Shown here piece by piece: positions 44,728 to 56,599 of a stretch of DNA of 64,000 nt. The notes below the pieces were generated by a model. The model ran no database searches, was not told where the DNA came from, and saw only the letters and a program-made list of their open reading frames with translations. Positions within the stretch are counted from its first letter, which is position 1. Every line of letters starts with the position of its first letter. Both the position numbers and the translations under genes were made by a program. Origin of the DNA: Moniliophthora roreri (taxonomy: Eukaryota; Basidiomycota; Agaricomycetes; Agaricales; Marasmiaceae); the NCBI GenBank assembly GCA_001466705.2, contig LATX02000225.1:1-64000 (forward strand). The letters run 5' to 3'.

Positions 44728-45857
44728 CTACCTTCTAACCCATCCTAGATCACCCAGAATCCTCCCTAGCTGAGTCAAACGAGGATCTCCATCCCAGTCC
44801 AATGGTGGTAAGGAACCTGAGACGACTGACGAAAAGTGTGGTGGGCGTGAGTGAGAGAACGTGTGAACAGGCTTTCCGGGACCAATGCCATGAGGATGCC
44901 TACGAGATATGAATGGATGAGTGGCGTATGTGTAAAGTGGAGCGGCTGAACGTCGGTGAAGGGTGCGCTTATCTGACCGGACCGAACGTGCAGTGCGGCG
45001 TTGAAGTGAGCTGAATGGGGACATTGATTGTGATGAACGAAGAACTGTAAAATTGCGTGGTGGTGGTGATGAACAAGGTATGAGAACCGCTGGGGGAATG
45101 GTGTCCGCTTCTTCAGCCCAATTGAGTGATGACGGCGATAAGTCAGATGATGACGATGGCGTCAAGGTTTTCGAAGTGGTCTGGGTAGATGACGAGGTGT
45201 ATGAGGGAATGTCCATGGCTGTCTGTGTGGAACAGGAAGTGTGAAATGTGGGCGGTATGAGATCTGAGGTATCCACAGCAACGCTGGCGCCTTCGGGCCG
45301 TGCCTTCGTACCAGCCTCGAATCCTTCCTTGTAGTATGTGTGGCGCTTGTAATGGAGCTCTTGCTCAGCCTCCACACGAAGTGCTCGAGAGCCCTCCGCA
45401 AAGCCCGCTGACCGTCCTTTCTCGTATCCTTCAGCCTTCCCTTCTTTGTATCCAGCTGCCGTACCCTGCTCCAGTCCGACTCTCTTCCCAGTTTCGTGAC
45501 CCTTGTTATACCCCTCCTTCCAACCTTCTTTCCTGACCGAATCCTGACCCTTAGCCGATACCTCCTTCCCTCCTGAAACCCAATCTTCCTTCCTTCCGCT
45601 AAGCCTTCCTCCTTCCCTTGCTGAAAAATGTGTTCTGTGTTGCCGGAGTCCAATCCTGACTGACCGAGGGCCAATGCGCGCTGCCAAAGGGCGAATAATG
45701 CTTCTGGGGAGCTCCCGTTGCGAAGAAAGATCTTGACTGCATCAACAAAGGAGGTGTCAGGTGACTTTCTTGTGATCTTTTCGGCGCGCTGCTGGAACTC
45801 GGTGTTCGTGAGTAGCTCGAATGATGGTTCCTGCGACTTCTTGTTGCCCTTGGCCAT
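44728..45857 (-). CDS. Glycine-spaced (G-x3-G) repeat protein, one frameshift
   Basis: Starts at ATG 45857 (MAKGNKKSQEPSFELL). The first part is helical (ALFALWQRALALGQSGLDSG), then a run of EG-x-x-x-G spaced repeats such as EEGLAEGRKIGFQEGR, KEGWKEGYNKGHETGK and GYKEGKAEGYEKGRSAGF, the spacing seen in Yae1-type repeats. The C-terminal half is Ser/Thr/Pro-rich and ends RILGDLGWVRR at 44728. To read the whole protein the frame must change once between GFQEGR and KGQDSVRKEG, at about 45560-45590, equivalent to one missing base in a G/A-rich run. Either a sequence error or a lesion. Function unknown. Confidence 0.6.
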
Positions 45858-46076
45858 GACGTGTATAATAGAACTGGTGAGGTACGAGGTAACTGCGAGC
45901 TGAGAACTGAGAATCGAGGACTAAGAACTGAGGTCGAACTCCGAAACTGAGGACGGGTGACGTGATGAGCTGGCGGGTAAATGTGAGCGATAGAGTGGGC
46001 GAAGTCGGACCGAAATGAGGGAAGGTGCTTCGAAGGTGCTGCGTCGGTCGAATCGCGCTCTCGTCACCACAATGGA

Positions 46077-46238
46077 GAGGGCCGAGTGGTCTGGCTATCG
46101 CGATGCCGAAGACGATGCTGCTGGTTCTGATGATGGCTAACTACGTACACGGAAATGTAGACTACGCGCCGGAAGCTCATGCCAAACAATGCCAAACAGG
46201 CCTGGAACCTCCGCTCCGTGCCCCGGTCCCCCTACTAC
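46077..46238 (+). repeat. 163-bp dispersed repeat, copy 3
   Basis: As copy 2, one base shorter (GGTTCTGATGATGG). Confidence 0.75.
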
Positions 46239-46597
46239 ATCGGTGATTGTCGAGAGATACTATGTCCAATGAAGACTAACCTGGAACTGCCAAGACGTCT
46301 CGGGCGAGAGAACCTTACGATGCCGTACCACCAGTCGACCGGATCAGTAGCGTCAAAATCCTGTGGGATAAGCTTCGAGCTCATTCGTCTCCACTCGGGG
46401 CTTCGGGTTTCTTCGTATAGCATGCAACAGTAAAAATCATCTTCGAAGGGGAACCCTTGAGTACGGATCTTGCGGAACCGGATGTTGAGGTAGAGGGTGC
46501 CGCGTTGCGAGGCATAAAAAAGCTTCATTTTGTCTGCTAAACGTAGAATAACATGTACAAAAAAAGCTTCTGAATTGATAAAGTTGTTCTGCATCAA
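46235..46597 (-). CDS. Uncharacterised ORF
   Basis: 120 codons from ATG 46597. Aromatic-rich middle (FPFEDDFYCCMLYEE, PVDWWYGIVRFSRP) that looks protein-like. The 3' end touches repeat copy 3, so the natural end may be cut off. No family recognised; may be a fragment. Confidence 0.3.
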   Translation of the reverse strand: MMQNNFINSEAFFVHVILRLADKMKLFYASQRGTLYLNIRFRKIRTQGFPFEDDFYCCMLYEETRSPEWRRMSSKLIPQDFDATDPVDWWYGIVRFSRPRRLGSSRLVFIGHSISRQSPM

Positions 46598-47330
46598 AAG
46601 GGATTAAGAAGGCGGCGTACTACTGGTGTATAGCTACACGTCAGGTGCACCTCAAACCAGCCCTATTACAGCCTGATACATTCCCAAGCTACAGAACCAA
46701 GCTAATCATCCAGAACCAAGCTAATGTGCCGGGATACCCATAGCTATCAGCCTAAACACCAAATGTCAAGTATCATGCAACGTACCTTGGGCCAGTGGTG
46801 GCAGGAGTTGAATCACCAATATTCAATGAGTGTTGTCGACTGTGCGCTGGCATCATGTGGCAGAGTTCTCTTGCGTTCGGAAACAGCTGTGGACATCCCA
46901 AAAAATCACCGTCAATACTGTACGGCCGTATCGGCCGTGACGGACGATTTAGACGGGGTTCAAAACGTCCCATCTACCGTGCTGTACAGAAGCAAAAAAC
47001 TTGCCTCGACGGTACGGTAACGGTGGCCGTACAATCGTCGCCACCGTCTATACGGGCACGGCGTGCAGCCCTATGCTCGATTTACGAGAAGGAGTCTGCG
47101 AAGGATGCAAAGTGAACCGACCAAATTTCAAGGTACCATGTATATTCCTTGACAATTAAGTTTTTACGGCTACACTCACCTTGAACTGCTTCATCCGGTA
47201 GTTTTGTTCTTCATATCATTGCATTCGTCGGTTTGAACTCGAAGGAGCCAATGACAATCTATTCCAGTCTCCACTAGGCAATGTGAAAGTGTGTCGTCTA
47301 TACTCTAGATACCCTGTTGCAACATACGCA
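46598..47330. other. Intergenic, no gene seen
   Basis: Contains TACGGCCGTATCGGCCGT at 46921-46938. 3' flank of the VPS9 gene. Confidence 0.4.
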
Positions 47331-50300
47331 CTAGCTATCAGCACTCAACGAATCATCAAATCCACCGACACTCCTCACACCCTCTACAAGCCTCTTGTAC
47401 TCCTTCAATAGCTCTGCAACATCCTTCAACCGCAACTCATCCGCATCGGTACACTCTAATAGTCGTTTATTAGGTGGTGCGAGGCGGAGACCAGGTACGG
47501 GTAACGGTAAAGGATGTGTCGTAAGAGCAGGTGAAGTCACCGGCGAGTCAAAGCGATTGGCAGGCGCATTGACCAATAGTGAAGACCGCCTTGACGCAGG
47601 TGGAGAGGGAGCCTTGATACCCGTACTGGCCGATGCAGACTGAGTACCCATTATACCACTCGAAACCCTGGCCAACCTGTCACTCAAACTCTTCCTCGCA
47701 GCTCCCGCAACATCCTTCGCGGATCGCTTAGTCTCCCTCCGCCTCGAGCTCATCATACTCTCAAAGCTCTTGATACTCCTTGCATCCGCCACATACTCTC
47801 CCGCCTCATTATCATCATCTTCGTCATCATCACTAACTTCGTCATCTCCACTCCCGCTCCCACTAGCACTATCATCTTCATCTTCGTCTTCATCCGAATC
47901 AGTAACAATCCTCGAAGCCGTCGACCGTCTACTCCTCACACTCCCTGGCCTGGAAACGCTAACCATCTCTTCTTCCCTTCTTCCTTGCCCACTACCACTG
48001 CCACCGCCGCCACCACCCAACCCAGGCAACTTCAGACCTCTAATCGAGAACCCGCCCGTGTCTCTCCGGACCAATACATCCCGCTGTCCGTTCCACGGCG
48101 CAGCATCCTTCACCTCTGGCGTCGCCAACGAGACTTGAGGTAACGTTAAATTCATATTCTTGAGGATCCCAAACGACGTATCCACGACTCCAGATACACC
48201 TGTAAGTACCCTTCCGGCCGAAGTAGAGAGGGCATCTACTTGTTGTTCCACACGATGTCGTAATGTGAATGAAGTAGACGTTGTACTCTGAGCTGACTGG
48301 GACATTCGTGAACCCGGTCGACTGGAAGGTGTCGGTATAGGTATGGGGCCTGAACCGGGTGTTGTCGAGACTTGGGGTAAGATGCCTAATCTGGTCGAGG
48401 TAACCGTCGAAGGATCCAAAGCACCAATGAACTCTGCTACCGCCATGAGGTTCACGAGACAATACGCTTCTTCTCCGCCAAATGAACGATTTCGGAATCT
48501 CTGGGTGTATAGGAGGTGACTGATGAGTCGAGGTGGGTTGGCTTTGACGACGGAGAGGATAAGGAGAGGGAAGATGGTGTCGAGGGAGAGAGCGGGTGGA
48601 TGGTGATGGGGCGTTTCAGGCGTAACTGAAGCGGGATCGATGGGCGCTGGTGTTTGCGGTAATGTTTCTGTTTTTGCTGGTGGCGGTGTCGATGGTAACG
48701 GCGATGGAGATGACGACGGTGACGGCCGTAAGGCGTCTATGGAAGGTACTGTGGGTTCCTCTTCAGAGGCTGGTGAAGTGACCTGAGCGCCACCTAGAAC
48801 CGTCAGGGGCTTGGTGTCATCCATGGGCTCGGACTTCTCTGCGTCCTTTCTCTTCACAACACCATCCACCTCAACCTCATCTGCATCCTGTGGTTTCAGT
48901 CTCACCGTCGGTACCTTCTCCAACCCCTCAACCAGGACCTTGTGCGAAACAACCAGCACAGCAGCCTTCTGCTTCGGCGAGTGTGCTTCTTCCAGCTTGG
49001 TCAATGCCTCTCCACAGGCTTTCACAATATTCATGAGCTTCCCTTCCTGTGCATGCCTCTCTTTGCTGCCAACACCAAGATCGATGTCCAAGTCACCCAA
49101 CCCGAAATCAACCAGGTTGAGAGCGGCGATCCTCGATGCCAGAGCTTCGTCGTGAGCAGCATCCTCAGCACCTTCCTCGGCCGACGAAGGAGAACACTGC
49201 GGTGACGGCTGCGGGAATAGTCTATTTCGGGAAGGCGGTCAGCCAGCGTAAAATGTATAAGGAACAAGGGACATACCTTCCAAATACCCCATTCTCACTA
49301 CACAACACCTTTTCTACCCTCTCCAAAATCTCTCTAACACGGGCATCTTCCCTATCCTGCCGCTCTTCCGCATCCAGCGCCTCTTCTCCCATGATCAATA
49401 TCCTCTCCTTCTCCAACCCATCTTCAGAAACAGACGCCGACACCGACGCGGACGTCGTACTCTCCTTCTCATTATGATCACTATCATTCCCCTCACTCGA
49501 CTCCCTACTCTTCATCTCGGCAGTACCCCGAATCTCATCCTCGAGGTCAGCGTAAAACGACTGCCAAATTGCAGCTAGGTCTTCTATATCCTTCCAACTA
49601 CCCATTTCGCTCGATCCGTCATATGGATTAATCTCGTATCGGTATCCCGAATCGTTTTCATCGTCTCGTCTACGTCTACGTCTTTTGACTTGGGCACCAG
49701 GAAGCGGAAGTCGTAAAACCGGAAAAACGGCTTCTTGGTCCATAAAGTCGAGGGTACGGTCGATAACTAGCTGAGGCGTCGGAGGCTCCGAGTCTAATTT
49801 TAACCTCTCCTTCACGAATAAGACATGTGCGCGCCAGATCCCGCGTAACGCTTCTTGAGTATGAATACTACTCGAAATGGCGTACGCCTGAACCGTTAAC
49901 GCTGATGTCGGTGTAGAATCGGCTTCATCAACCGATAGGATTGACGGTGGTCGGCTGCCGCTAGCGTTTTCGGTAGGTATAGGTATCGGCGTGCTCGAAG
50001 GCGATTGAGCTTGGGAAGTGGGGTTGGAACGGCCAAAGAGGTTGACTAGTGAGGCTAGACGACCGCTACTTGTTCCGCTGGGTGTCGTAGGTCGTGGTAT
50101 ACTAGCACCAGGGCCTGGTGGTCGTCGAGGTGGTAATGGAGGCTTCTTTTTAGGATCGTGGGTAGTGGATATTAAGGACCCTCGGGGTGGTAGGGTAAAT
50201 GTAGATGTATGTGATGGGAGGGTGTAGGTTGAGTATTTGGGATTAGTAGATGACGAAGGTGGTGTGAATGAAGCGAACCCGGAGGCTCGTGTGCTAGGTT

Positions 50301-51227
50301 GCGCAATGTCTTTGTAGGATTTCGTTGAGGGATGTAATGTCGACGTCAGGGTAATGGTTTGACTGAGCATCGTATTAATAGGAGCACCATTAAGGGATGC
50401 ATTTCAATGACTTACTCTGTAGCTATGGTCCCACATAGACCTGACATGGACACGAAATGTGTCGAGCTGGTATCGCAATATAGAACGTGGTTCTTGACCA
50501 AAGCAGGTGATACAAATAGGGAGTTTATGATGTTCCCCCTTCGTATGCCATCTTTGTCGTTTCTAGAGATTGACATGTGGGCTCCTAGTGAGCTCAGCGG
50601 GTCTGCAGGTAACAGCAGAGTGGCCTGCCAGCAGTCATCAGTAATCGGCTAGCTGAGGATGTCAAGAAGACATACCTTCCCTGTACCCAGCGCAGTCCAA
50701 ATTTCTTTCCATTCTTCTTCCTCTGACTCATCGCCCACGGCGATACCGACCAGTCTTTCGACTATTGCCCACCCGACACTACCCACATCCAGCCCTAATC
50801 CTTGCGCAGCTGATTTGAGATTCATCAACTGAAGCTTCGACGAAGCATCCCCTCCGGATCCTGAGGACACATTCGGTGTCGCTGGCGTCACAAACACCGA
50901 GGGTGACGGCGAGGTCGATGTTGTACTAGCCGAGGTATGTGTCAAATGTGATGATGGTGGTCGATGTCGAGGAGTATAAGGAACATATCCGATGGAGGTA
51001 TTGGTAGTACTCGGGCTACTGGATGCACTGAATCCATTGTCCCAGGCTGTCCCGCTGACGTTTGTACTGGAACTTGCTGGGCTGAGCAGAGGATGTGTCA
51101 CTAGAGATTCATTGGATGGCGAGCGGCTGAGGGTATGGGAGGGAGATGAAAGAAATTTTGCGCCAGAGGATCTGCCTATAGAGGTTGCTGGAAAATTGGA
51201 TTCTCGGTTTGTCGTCGACTTGGACAT
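47331..51227 (-). CDS. VPS9-domain protein (Rab5-type GEF)
   Basis: Four exons: 50676-51227, 50416-50624, 49277-50362, 47331-49221; introns of 51, 53 and 55 nt; 1,245 residues, all phases close. The VPS9 domain is at about residues 825-890: SLDTIFPLLILSVVKANPPR, then YTQRFRNRSFGGEEAYCLVN and EFIGALD. Such domains load GTP onto Rab5/Vps21 GTPases on endosomes. The Asp and Tyr of the core are present; the usual Thr two residues after the Tyr-x pair is Val here. About 95 low-complexity residues (Ser/Pro/Thr) interrupt the helical part before the core, and a long acidic Ser/Gly/Asp stretch follows. The N-terminus is Ser/Thr-rich and disordered. It shares about 700 bp of upstream sequence with a divergent WRFPC gene and is the only complete copy of at least six related loci in this window. 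Confidence 0.9.
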
Positions 51228-51927
51228 CGAGCAAGAGCTGTTTGATGTCGTCTCGGACGATGAGAGCGAGAATGGGAATGCTTAGTCAGCTATTCTCGCA
51301 TTTTACACGGATTCCATCTCGCACGATTCAGCTTTGGCTCCAACGGACTAGACTCCCTTCAACCATCTGGAGAGTCAAATTGATCTACGGGTGGCACAGA
51401 CAACCCTATGAGCCTCTCAACTTGGACGACAGACGCGTCCTTGCAAAGAACAGCGAACACAGCCACTGGTTCTATCGGCGATCCCCGTGCTATCTCCATT
51501 AGCTCTCATCTTTCACACCGGCCAGGCGACACATATACCTGACGGGGGGGGTCTGAAATGCAACCCTCCCTTTCTGCCCCAAACCACCACCCAGTTTACA
51601 GCATTATTGACAAGAACTCGAATTTCAACGCCGAGACCTCCCCCAAGAAGCTCCAGTTTTCCGTTTCTCGCAACGTCCATTTTCAGCATCATAATCAAGC
51701 GGCTGGCGACCAGGACTGCGCCGCTGTGGATAATCATATACTGGTGTGTTACAGCGCCTGAGCGCCTGAATCGAGGGCTACCAATTTGAGTGCCTACGTA
51801 CCTGAGCGCCTACGACTTCTAGCGCCTACGCTTATCATATCGCGATCATCAGCGATTATTCTTATCTCGAGGTGATTTCATACTTATCTTTTCTGGTAAT
51901 GCTACGGCCTCAACAGCAATCCACAGT
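51228..51927. promoter_or_regulatory. Divergent intergenic region between VPS9 and WRFPC copy 7
   Basis: About 700 bp between two divergent starts. Related sequence occurs at about 54300-54957 and 57580-58479. No TATA box stands out. Presumed to hold both promoters. Confidence 0.45.
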
Positions 51928-52614
51928 ATGCTTGAAGACAAAACAGAGGATACTCGCTCCATCGCAGGCGTACATCCCCTCCTTCTACTCCCACTCGCGA
52001 CTGTAACCCTCGCAGCTGGAGTAGTAGTTTTTAGATGGCGTTTCCCGTGCACTACTGTTGATGCCCTCGTAAAGGAAGGCGCGTCTGTCCAGGAGCTCCT
52101 TACCAAGGCCTGGAAAGAGAACCTTCTAGGAGAGTTAGAGGGGGAGTTTACGCAAACATGGAGGAGGTAATATCTATTGATTAGTCCTTTGCTGTGACTC
52201 AACAGTTTTTCAGATACAACGAAGACATTGAGAATATAAAACTCGATTCCACCCAAGCGCCCGACTCGCGTACCCATCCTACTGCCTGGATCGGTTTCCA
52301 ATGGCGTCAATTACGCGCCATCGACGTGTGTTATACTGGGTTGCAGAACCTATCAGCTTCAATCACGGTGCGTTCATGTCTGGATCTCGCGTATTAGTGT
52401 CTGACCTCTCGTGATGCGTTCCTCAGTTGAAGACCGAGACTGAGAAGAGGAACCGTCGATATTTCATTCCGGTTGACGCGTCTTCATCCGGGATCTATAC
52501 ACCGAGCACCGCTGGGTGAGTGGTAAACCTCGTTCCTTTGCGCAACAAAGACTAATGTCATCCGTGTACTATAGTTCATTCCAGATCCCAGCGAACCTAG
52601 GGTCTGCCGAATGA
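51928..52614 (+). CDS. WRFPC-family one-pass membrane protein, copy 7 (array unit 1)
   Basis: Four exons: 51928-52166, 52214-52367 (154 nt), 52427-52515, 52575-52614; 173 residues. N-terminal tail MLEDKTEDTRSIAGV, hydrophobic span at about 16-35, RWRFPC at 36-41, then a helical segment (DALVKEGASVQELLTKAWKE). Exon 2 covers residues 80-131 with FQWRQLRAID at 108-117. Exons 3 and 4 encode a basic segment (KTETEKRNRRYF) and a tail ending SFQIPANLGSAE. The array subtype differs from copies 1, 2, 4 and 6 by this fourth exon. Divergent from the intact VPS9 gene. Confidence 0.78.
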
Positions 52615-53679
52615 AGGCGCGACGAACCGAAACCTCACCTTGCATAACTATCATCTGTTTTGTATCATTGTTTCCGCATTGCTATCACGTTTACATCATA
52701 CTGGGTACAGATTGAAGCTGGGCGCGCTTATAAGTACTATTCGGTGCGGCAGAGACTGAAGTGATGCATGACTTGGGTTGTGTGGATCTTTTGATTGACG
52801 ATTCCACTGTAAAAAGCTTCTACAGCTATCCATTCTGAGTGTCAAGGCGGTGCCTAATACCCATGGGAAGAAAACAGCATGAGCCTGAAGTGTTTTAGCA
52901 TATAAGGGACATACTCCATTGTGTAGGACGTTCCTAAAGATATACGTATGTATTCTCAATACGTCGTTGCCTGAAACCATGACAACGGAATGAAAAACTT
53001 CGACCTTGCATGCCTGCGTTCGGGAACCGAACAAGATCCTTCGGCTTCATGGATTGTACCCTAGGCATCAGGATTTCCCCACGGACCCTGCCTGCCACTT
53101 TCCCGCCGTTTTGGTGCGCCTTTCGGCCATTTTTTGCCCCAAAAAGGGCCCAAAAGCCGGGAAAGCGCCCGTGGGGAAATCCTGATGACTATGGCATAAA
53201 TAACCGAAGACAATCGCTTTCGTAATTCGTCTGAAGAATGTATATGAGGGCCAAGCTTGGGTTGTGTTAATGTAGCGAAGCTCACTTTGATACACCATCA
53301 CCAATCATACCAAATAACGCCTTTCCGAACATTCACGACCCCAAACAAGTCAGGTGGCCGTACAAGTGTTCTGGAACACACCATTCGTCAATGTATCGGG
53401 ATTCCTTCTAGTGACCAATGACGCTTGAACTCCAAATAGGTAAGGGTAGCGCTCGTCATATCTAAGTCCAGTGGGAATAAATCGCTAGCTAGCGAGTTTT
53501 CATTTAGCGTGGAGTGGGAAGGATTGTAATCAATAACATACCTGTCAAAGGAAATCGCCCTGGTGCTCCAGATAAGACCATCGAGATCAAGATGCTAGTC
53601 AATAACGTGGATAGGGTGACCGCTCAGGATTAAGGTACAACTCAAGGTCAACATCCGGCTTGTGTACTAGCCTCTAAGT
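52615..53679. other. Array unit 1 3' flank with MITE, no gene seen
   Basis: 52620-53060 and 53190-53640 correspond to 55640-56110 and 56110-56590 in unit 2, apart from the MITE. No gene. Confidence 0.5.
53066..53187. mobile_element. MITE-like element with perfect 19-bp terminal inverted repeats
   Basis: 122 bp. The left end CATCAGGATTTCCCCACGG is exactly repeated in inverse at the right end. The interior is also partly self-complementary around TTTTTTGCCCCAAAAAGGG. The corresponding place in array unit 2 (near 56113) lacks it, so it inserted after duplication or was excised there. Two further copies are at 34901-35020 and 35288-35392. No transposase recognised. Confidence 0.8.
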
Positions 53680-54390
53680 TTGCGCAGTGTCTTTGTGGGA
53701 TTTCATTGTGAGATGTAATGTCAATGCCAGGTTTATGTTTTCGCTTCATATCCCATTAGCGTGAGCTCACTTAGGGATACATTTCGACGATTTACTTGGT
53801 GGACGAAGCCCCACACCGAGGACCGGGCACGATGGATTCCAAGGTAGCCTGCCGACAATCATTCAGTGCCTAGAAAACTGTGAGCATAAGGCGGGCAGAC
53901 ATTCCCTGCACCTCATATATTCCATACCTCTTTCAGTTCCTCCTCTGAGCTGTCACCGATAGCCGTACCAACCAGCCTTTCAACATACAGCCTCCCAACC
54001 TGCGCGGATTCATCCACTGGAGCTCCGAAGAAAAATCTCTCCTCCAGATTCTGAAGACATATGCGTTGCTGACGGTACAAACACTGACGGTGACGGCGAA
54101 GCTGACGTTGTACTAGCGCGGTGAAAAAAAGCGATGACGAACCATATGGAACATATCCAATCAAAGTATTCGTGGTACTCGCGCTACTTGATGCACTTGA
54201 GCCCATTATCCTAGGCCGTACTGTTGACGTTCGTACTGGAACTTGCTGAGCTAGGAGTATGGGAAAAAGGTATTGCGGAGATGGGAGAGAGACTCTGCGC
54301 CAAGGAATTGAACTATGGAAGTTTCTGGGAAGCTGACTTGGACATTGAGCGGAAAGCTTTTTGATGTCGTCTTAGACGAAGAACGAGAAT
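53680..54390 (-). pseudogene. VPS9 5' fragment, array unit 2
   Basis: 53680-53790 resembles 50290-50440 (exon 3 start, intron 2). It then skips to sequence like 50610-50680 and continues through exon 1 (compare IGYVPY, VERLVGTAIGD, SSEEELKEVW) with frame breaks and a stop. The rest of the gene is absent. Confidence 0.7.
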
Positions 54391-54957
54391 GGAAATGCTT
54401 AGTCAGCTGTTCCCGGCTTTACATGGACTTCCATCCAACTACCATCTCGCACGATTCAGCTTTGGCTCTAACAAGCTGAACTCACCTCAACTATCTGCAG
54501 AGTCAACTCGATCTATGGTTGGTACAGACAGCCCCATGAGCCTCTCAACTTGGACGACAGACGGCCCTCGCAAAGAACAGTGAACACAGCCACTGGTTCT
54601 ATCGGCGATCCCCGTGCCATCTCCATTAGGCTCTCATCTTTCACACCTACCAGGCGACACATATACCTGACGGTGGGGATCGGAAATATAACCATCCCTT
54701 TCTGCCCCAAACCACCACCCAGTTTACAGCAATATTCACAAGAACTCGAATTTCAACGCCGAGACCTCCCCCAAGAAGCTTCAGTTTTCCGTTTCTCGCA
54801 AGTTCCAGCACCATAGTCAAATAGCTTCTAGCTACCAGGCTGCGTCGCTGTTGGAGGCAACACCTATTATTTTGAGCGCCTACGATTATTCTTATCTCGA
54901 GGTGATTTCATAATTATCGTTTCTGGTAATGCTACGGCCTCAACAGCAATCCACAGT
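54391..54957. other. Divergent region of array unit 2
   Basis: Matches 51280-51927 with small deletions. No separate gene. Confidence 0.45.
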
Positions 54958-55637
54958 ATGCTTGAAGACAAAACAGAGGATACTCGCTCCATCACAGGTG
55001 TACATCTCCTCCTTCTACTCCCACTCGCGACTGTAACCCTCGCAGCCGGAGTGGTAGTTTTTAGATGGCGTTTCCCCTGCACTACTGTTGATGCCCTCGT
55101 AAAAGAAGGCGCGTCTGTCCAGGAGCTCCTTACCAAGGCTTGGAAAGAGAACCTTCTAGGAGAGTTAGAGGGGGAGTTTACGCAAACATGGAGGAGGTAA
55201 TGTCTATCGATTGGTCCTTTGCTGCGGCTCAACAGTTTTTCAGATACCACGAAGACATCGAGAACATAAAACTCGATTCCACCCAAGCGCCTGACTCGCG
55301 TACCCATCCTACTGCCTGGATCGGTTTCCAGTGGCGTCAATTACGCGCCATCGACGTGTGTTATACTGGGTTGCAGAACCTATCAGCTTCGATCACGGTG
55401 CGTTCACGCCTAACTCTCGTGCTCGAGTGTCTGATCTCCGGCTTCCCTCAGTTGAAGACTGCGACGGAGAAGAAGAAACGTCTGTATTTCACCTCTTTTG
55501 GCGGGTATTCATCCGGGATCTACACACCGAACACCGCTGGGTGAGTGTTAAACCTGCTTCCTTCGTGCAACAAGGACTAATGTTATCCGTATATTAGTTC
55601 ATTCCAGATCCCAGCAAACTTAGGGTCTGCAGAATGA
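54958..55637 (+). CDS. WRFPC-family one-pass membrane protein, copy 8 (array unit 2)
   Basis: Four exons: 54958-55196, 55244-55397 (154 nt), 55452-55540, 55598-55637; 173 residues. Closest relative of copy 7: exons 1 and 2 differ at only a few residues (for example TGVHLL for AGVHPL), while exon 3 has changed more (KTATEKKKRLYFTSFGGYSS). Exon lengths are identical to copy 7, and all splice sites and the frame are kept. Confidence 0.78.
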
Positions 55638-56599
55638 AGACACGACGAAACGAAGTTTCACCTTGCATAATCATCATCTGCTTTGTATCATTGTTTCCGC
55701 ATTGCTATCGCTTTTACATCACACTGAGTACATATTGAAACTGGGCGCGCTTATGAGTACTATTCAGCGCGGCAGAGACCGAAACGAGGCATAACTTGGG
55801 CCGTATGGATCTTCTGATAGACGATCGCGACCCCATTCCACTCTCGGCGGACGGCACTGCTTACGCCTCATGTAAGAAGCCTCCGCAGCTATCCATTCTG
55901 AATGTCAGGATATGGCAGTACTTAATGCCTATGGGAAGAAACAGCATGAGTCTGAGGTGCTTTAGCATATAAGAGTTTTATTATGTGGGACGTTCTTGAA
56001 AATATACGTCTGTTCTCAATACGTCGTTGCGTGAAACCATGATGATGGAATGAGAAGCTTCGACCTTGCATGCCTGCGCTCGGGAACCGGGCAAGGTCCT
56101 TCGGTGTCATGGATTGTACCCCACGGCGTAAAATAACCGAAGAGAATCGCCCCCACAATTCGTTTGAAGAATGTACATGAGGGCCAAGCTTGGGTGGTGT
56201 TAGTGCAGCTAAGCTCACTTTGATACACAACCGGTTGTGCCAAGTAACGCCTTCTCGCATTCACGATCAATCTGTCCAAACAGGTCAAATGACCGTAGAA
56301 ATATTCTGGAACACACCATTCGTGATGTATCGGGATTCCTTCTAGTGGCCGATGACGCTTGAACTCAAGGTACATCAAATAGGTAAGGGTAGCGCTCGTG
56401 GCATCCGAGTCCAGTGGAAATAGATCGTCAGCTAGCGAGAAGTTCCCATTTCAGCATGGGGTAGGAAGGATTGTAATTAATAACATACCTGTCAAAGGAA
56501 ATCGCTCTGGTGCTCCAGATAAAACCATCGAGATACTAGTTAACAACATGGATAGGGTAACGCTCAGAGTTGAGGTCAACTCAAGGTCAACTTCCGGCT
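55638..56599. other. Array unit 2 3' flank, no gene seen
   Basis: Equivalent of 52615-53679 without the MITE. Confidence 0.45.

Noticed and set aside
44315..44748. Long frames on both strands around repeat copy 2
   Set aside because: The frames come mainly from the 163-bp repeat, which is open in several frames in all three places.
47770..48138. Ser/Pro-rich plus-strand frame
   Set aside because: Antisense shadow of the low-complexity acidic and Ser/Gly region of the VPS9 protein.
51849..52310. A 153-codon minus-strand frame, repeated at 54867-55340
   Set aside because: It is antisense to WRFPC copies 7 and 8, ignores their introns, and is conserved only because the sense exons are.
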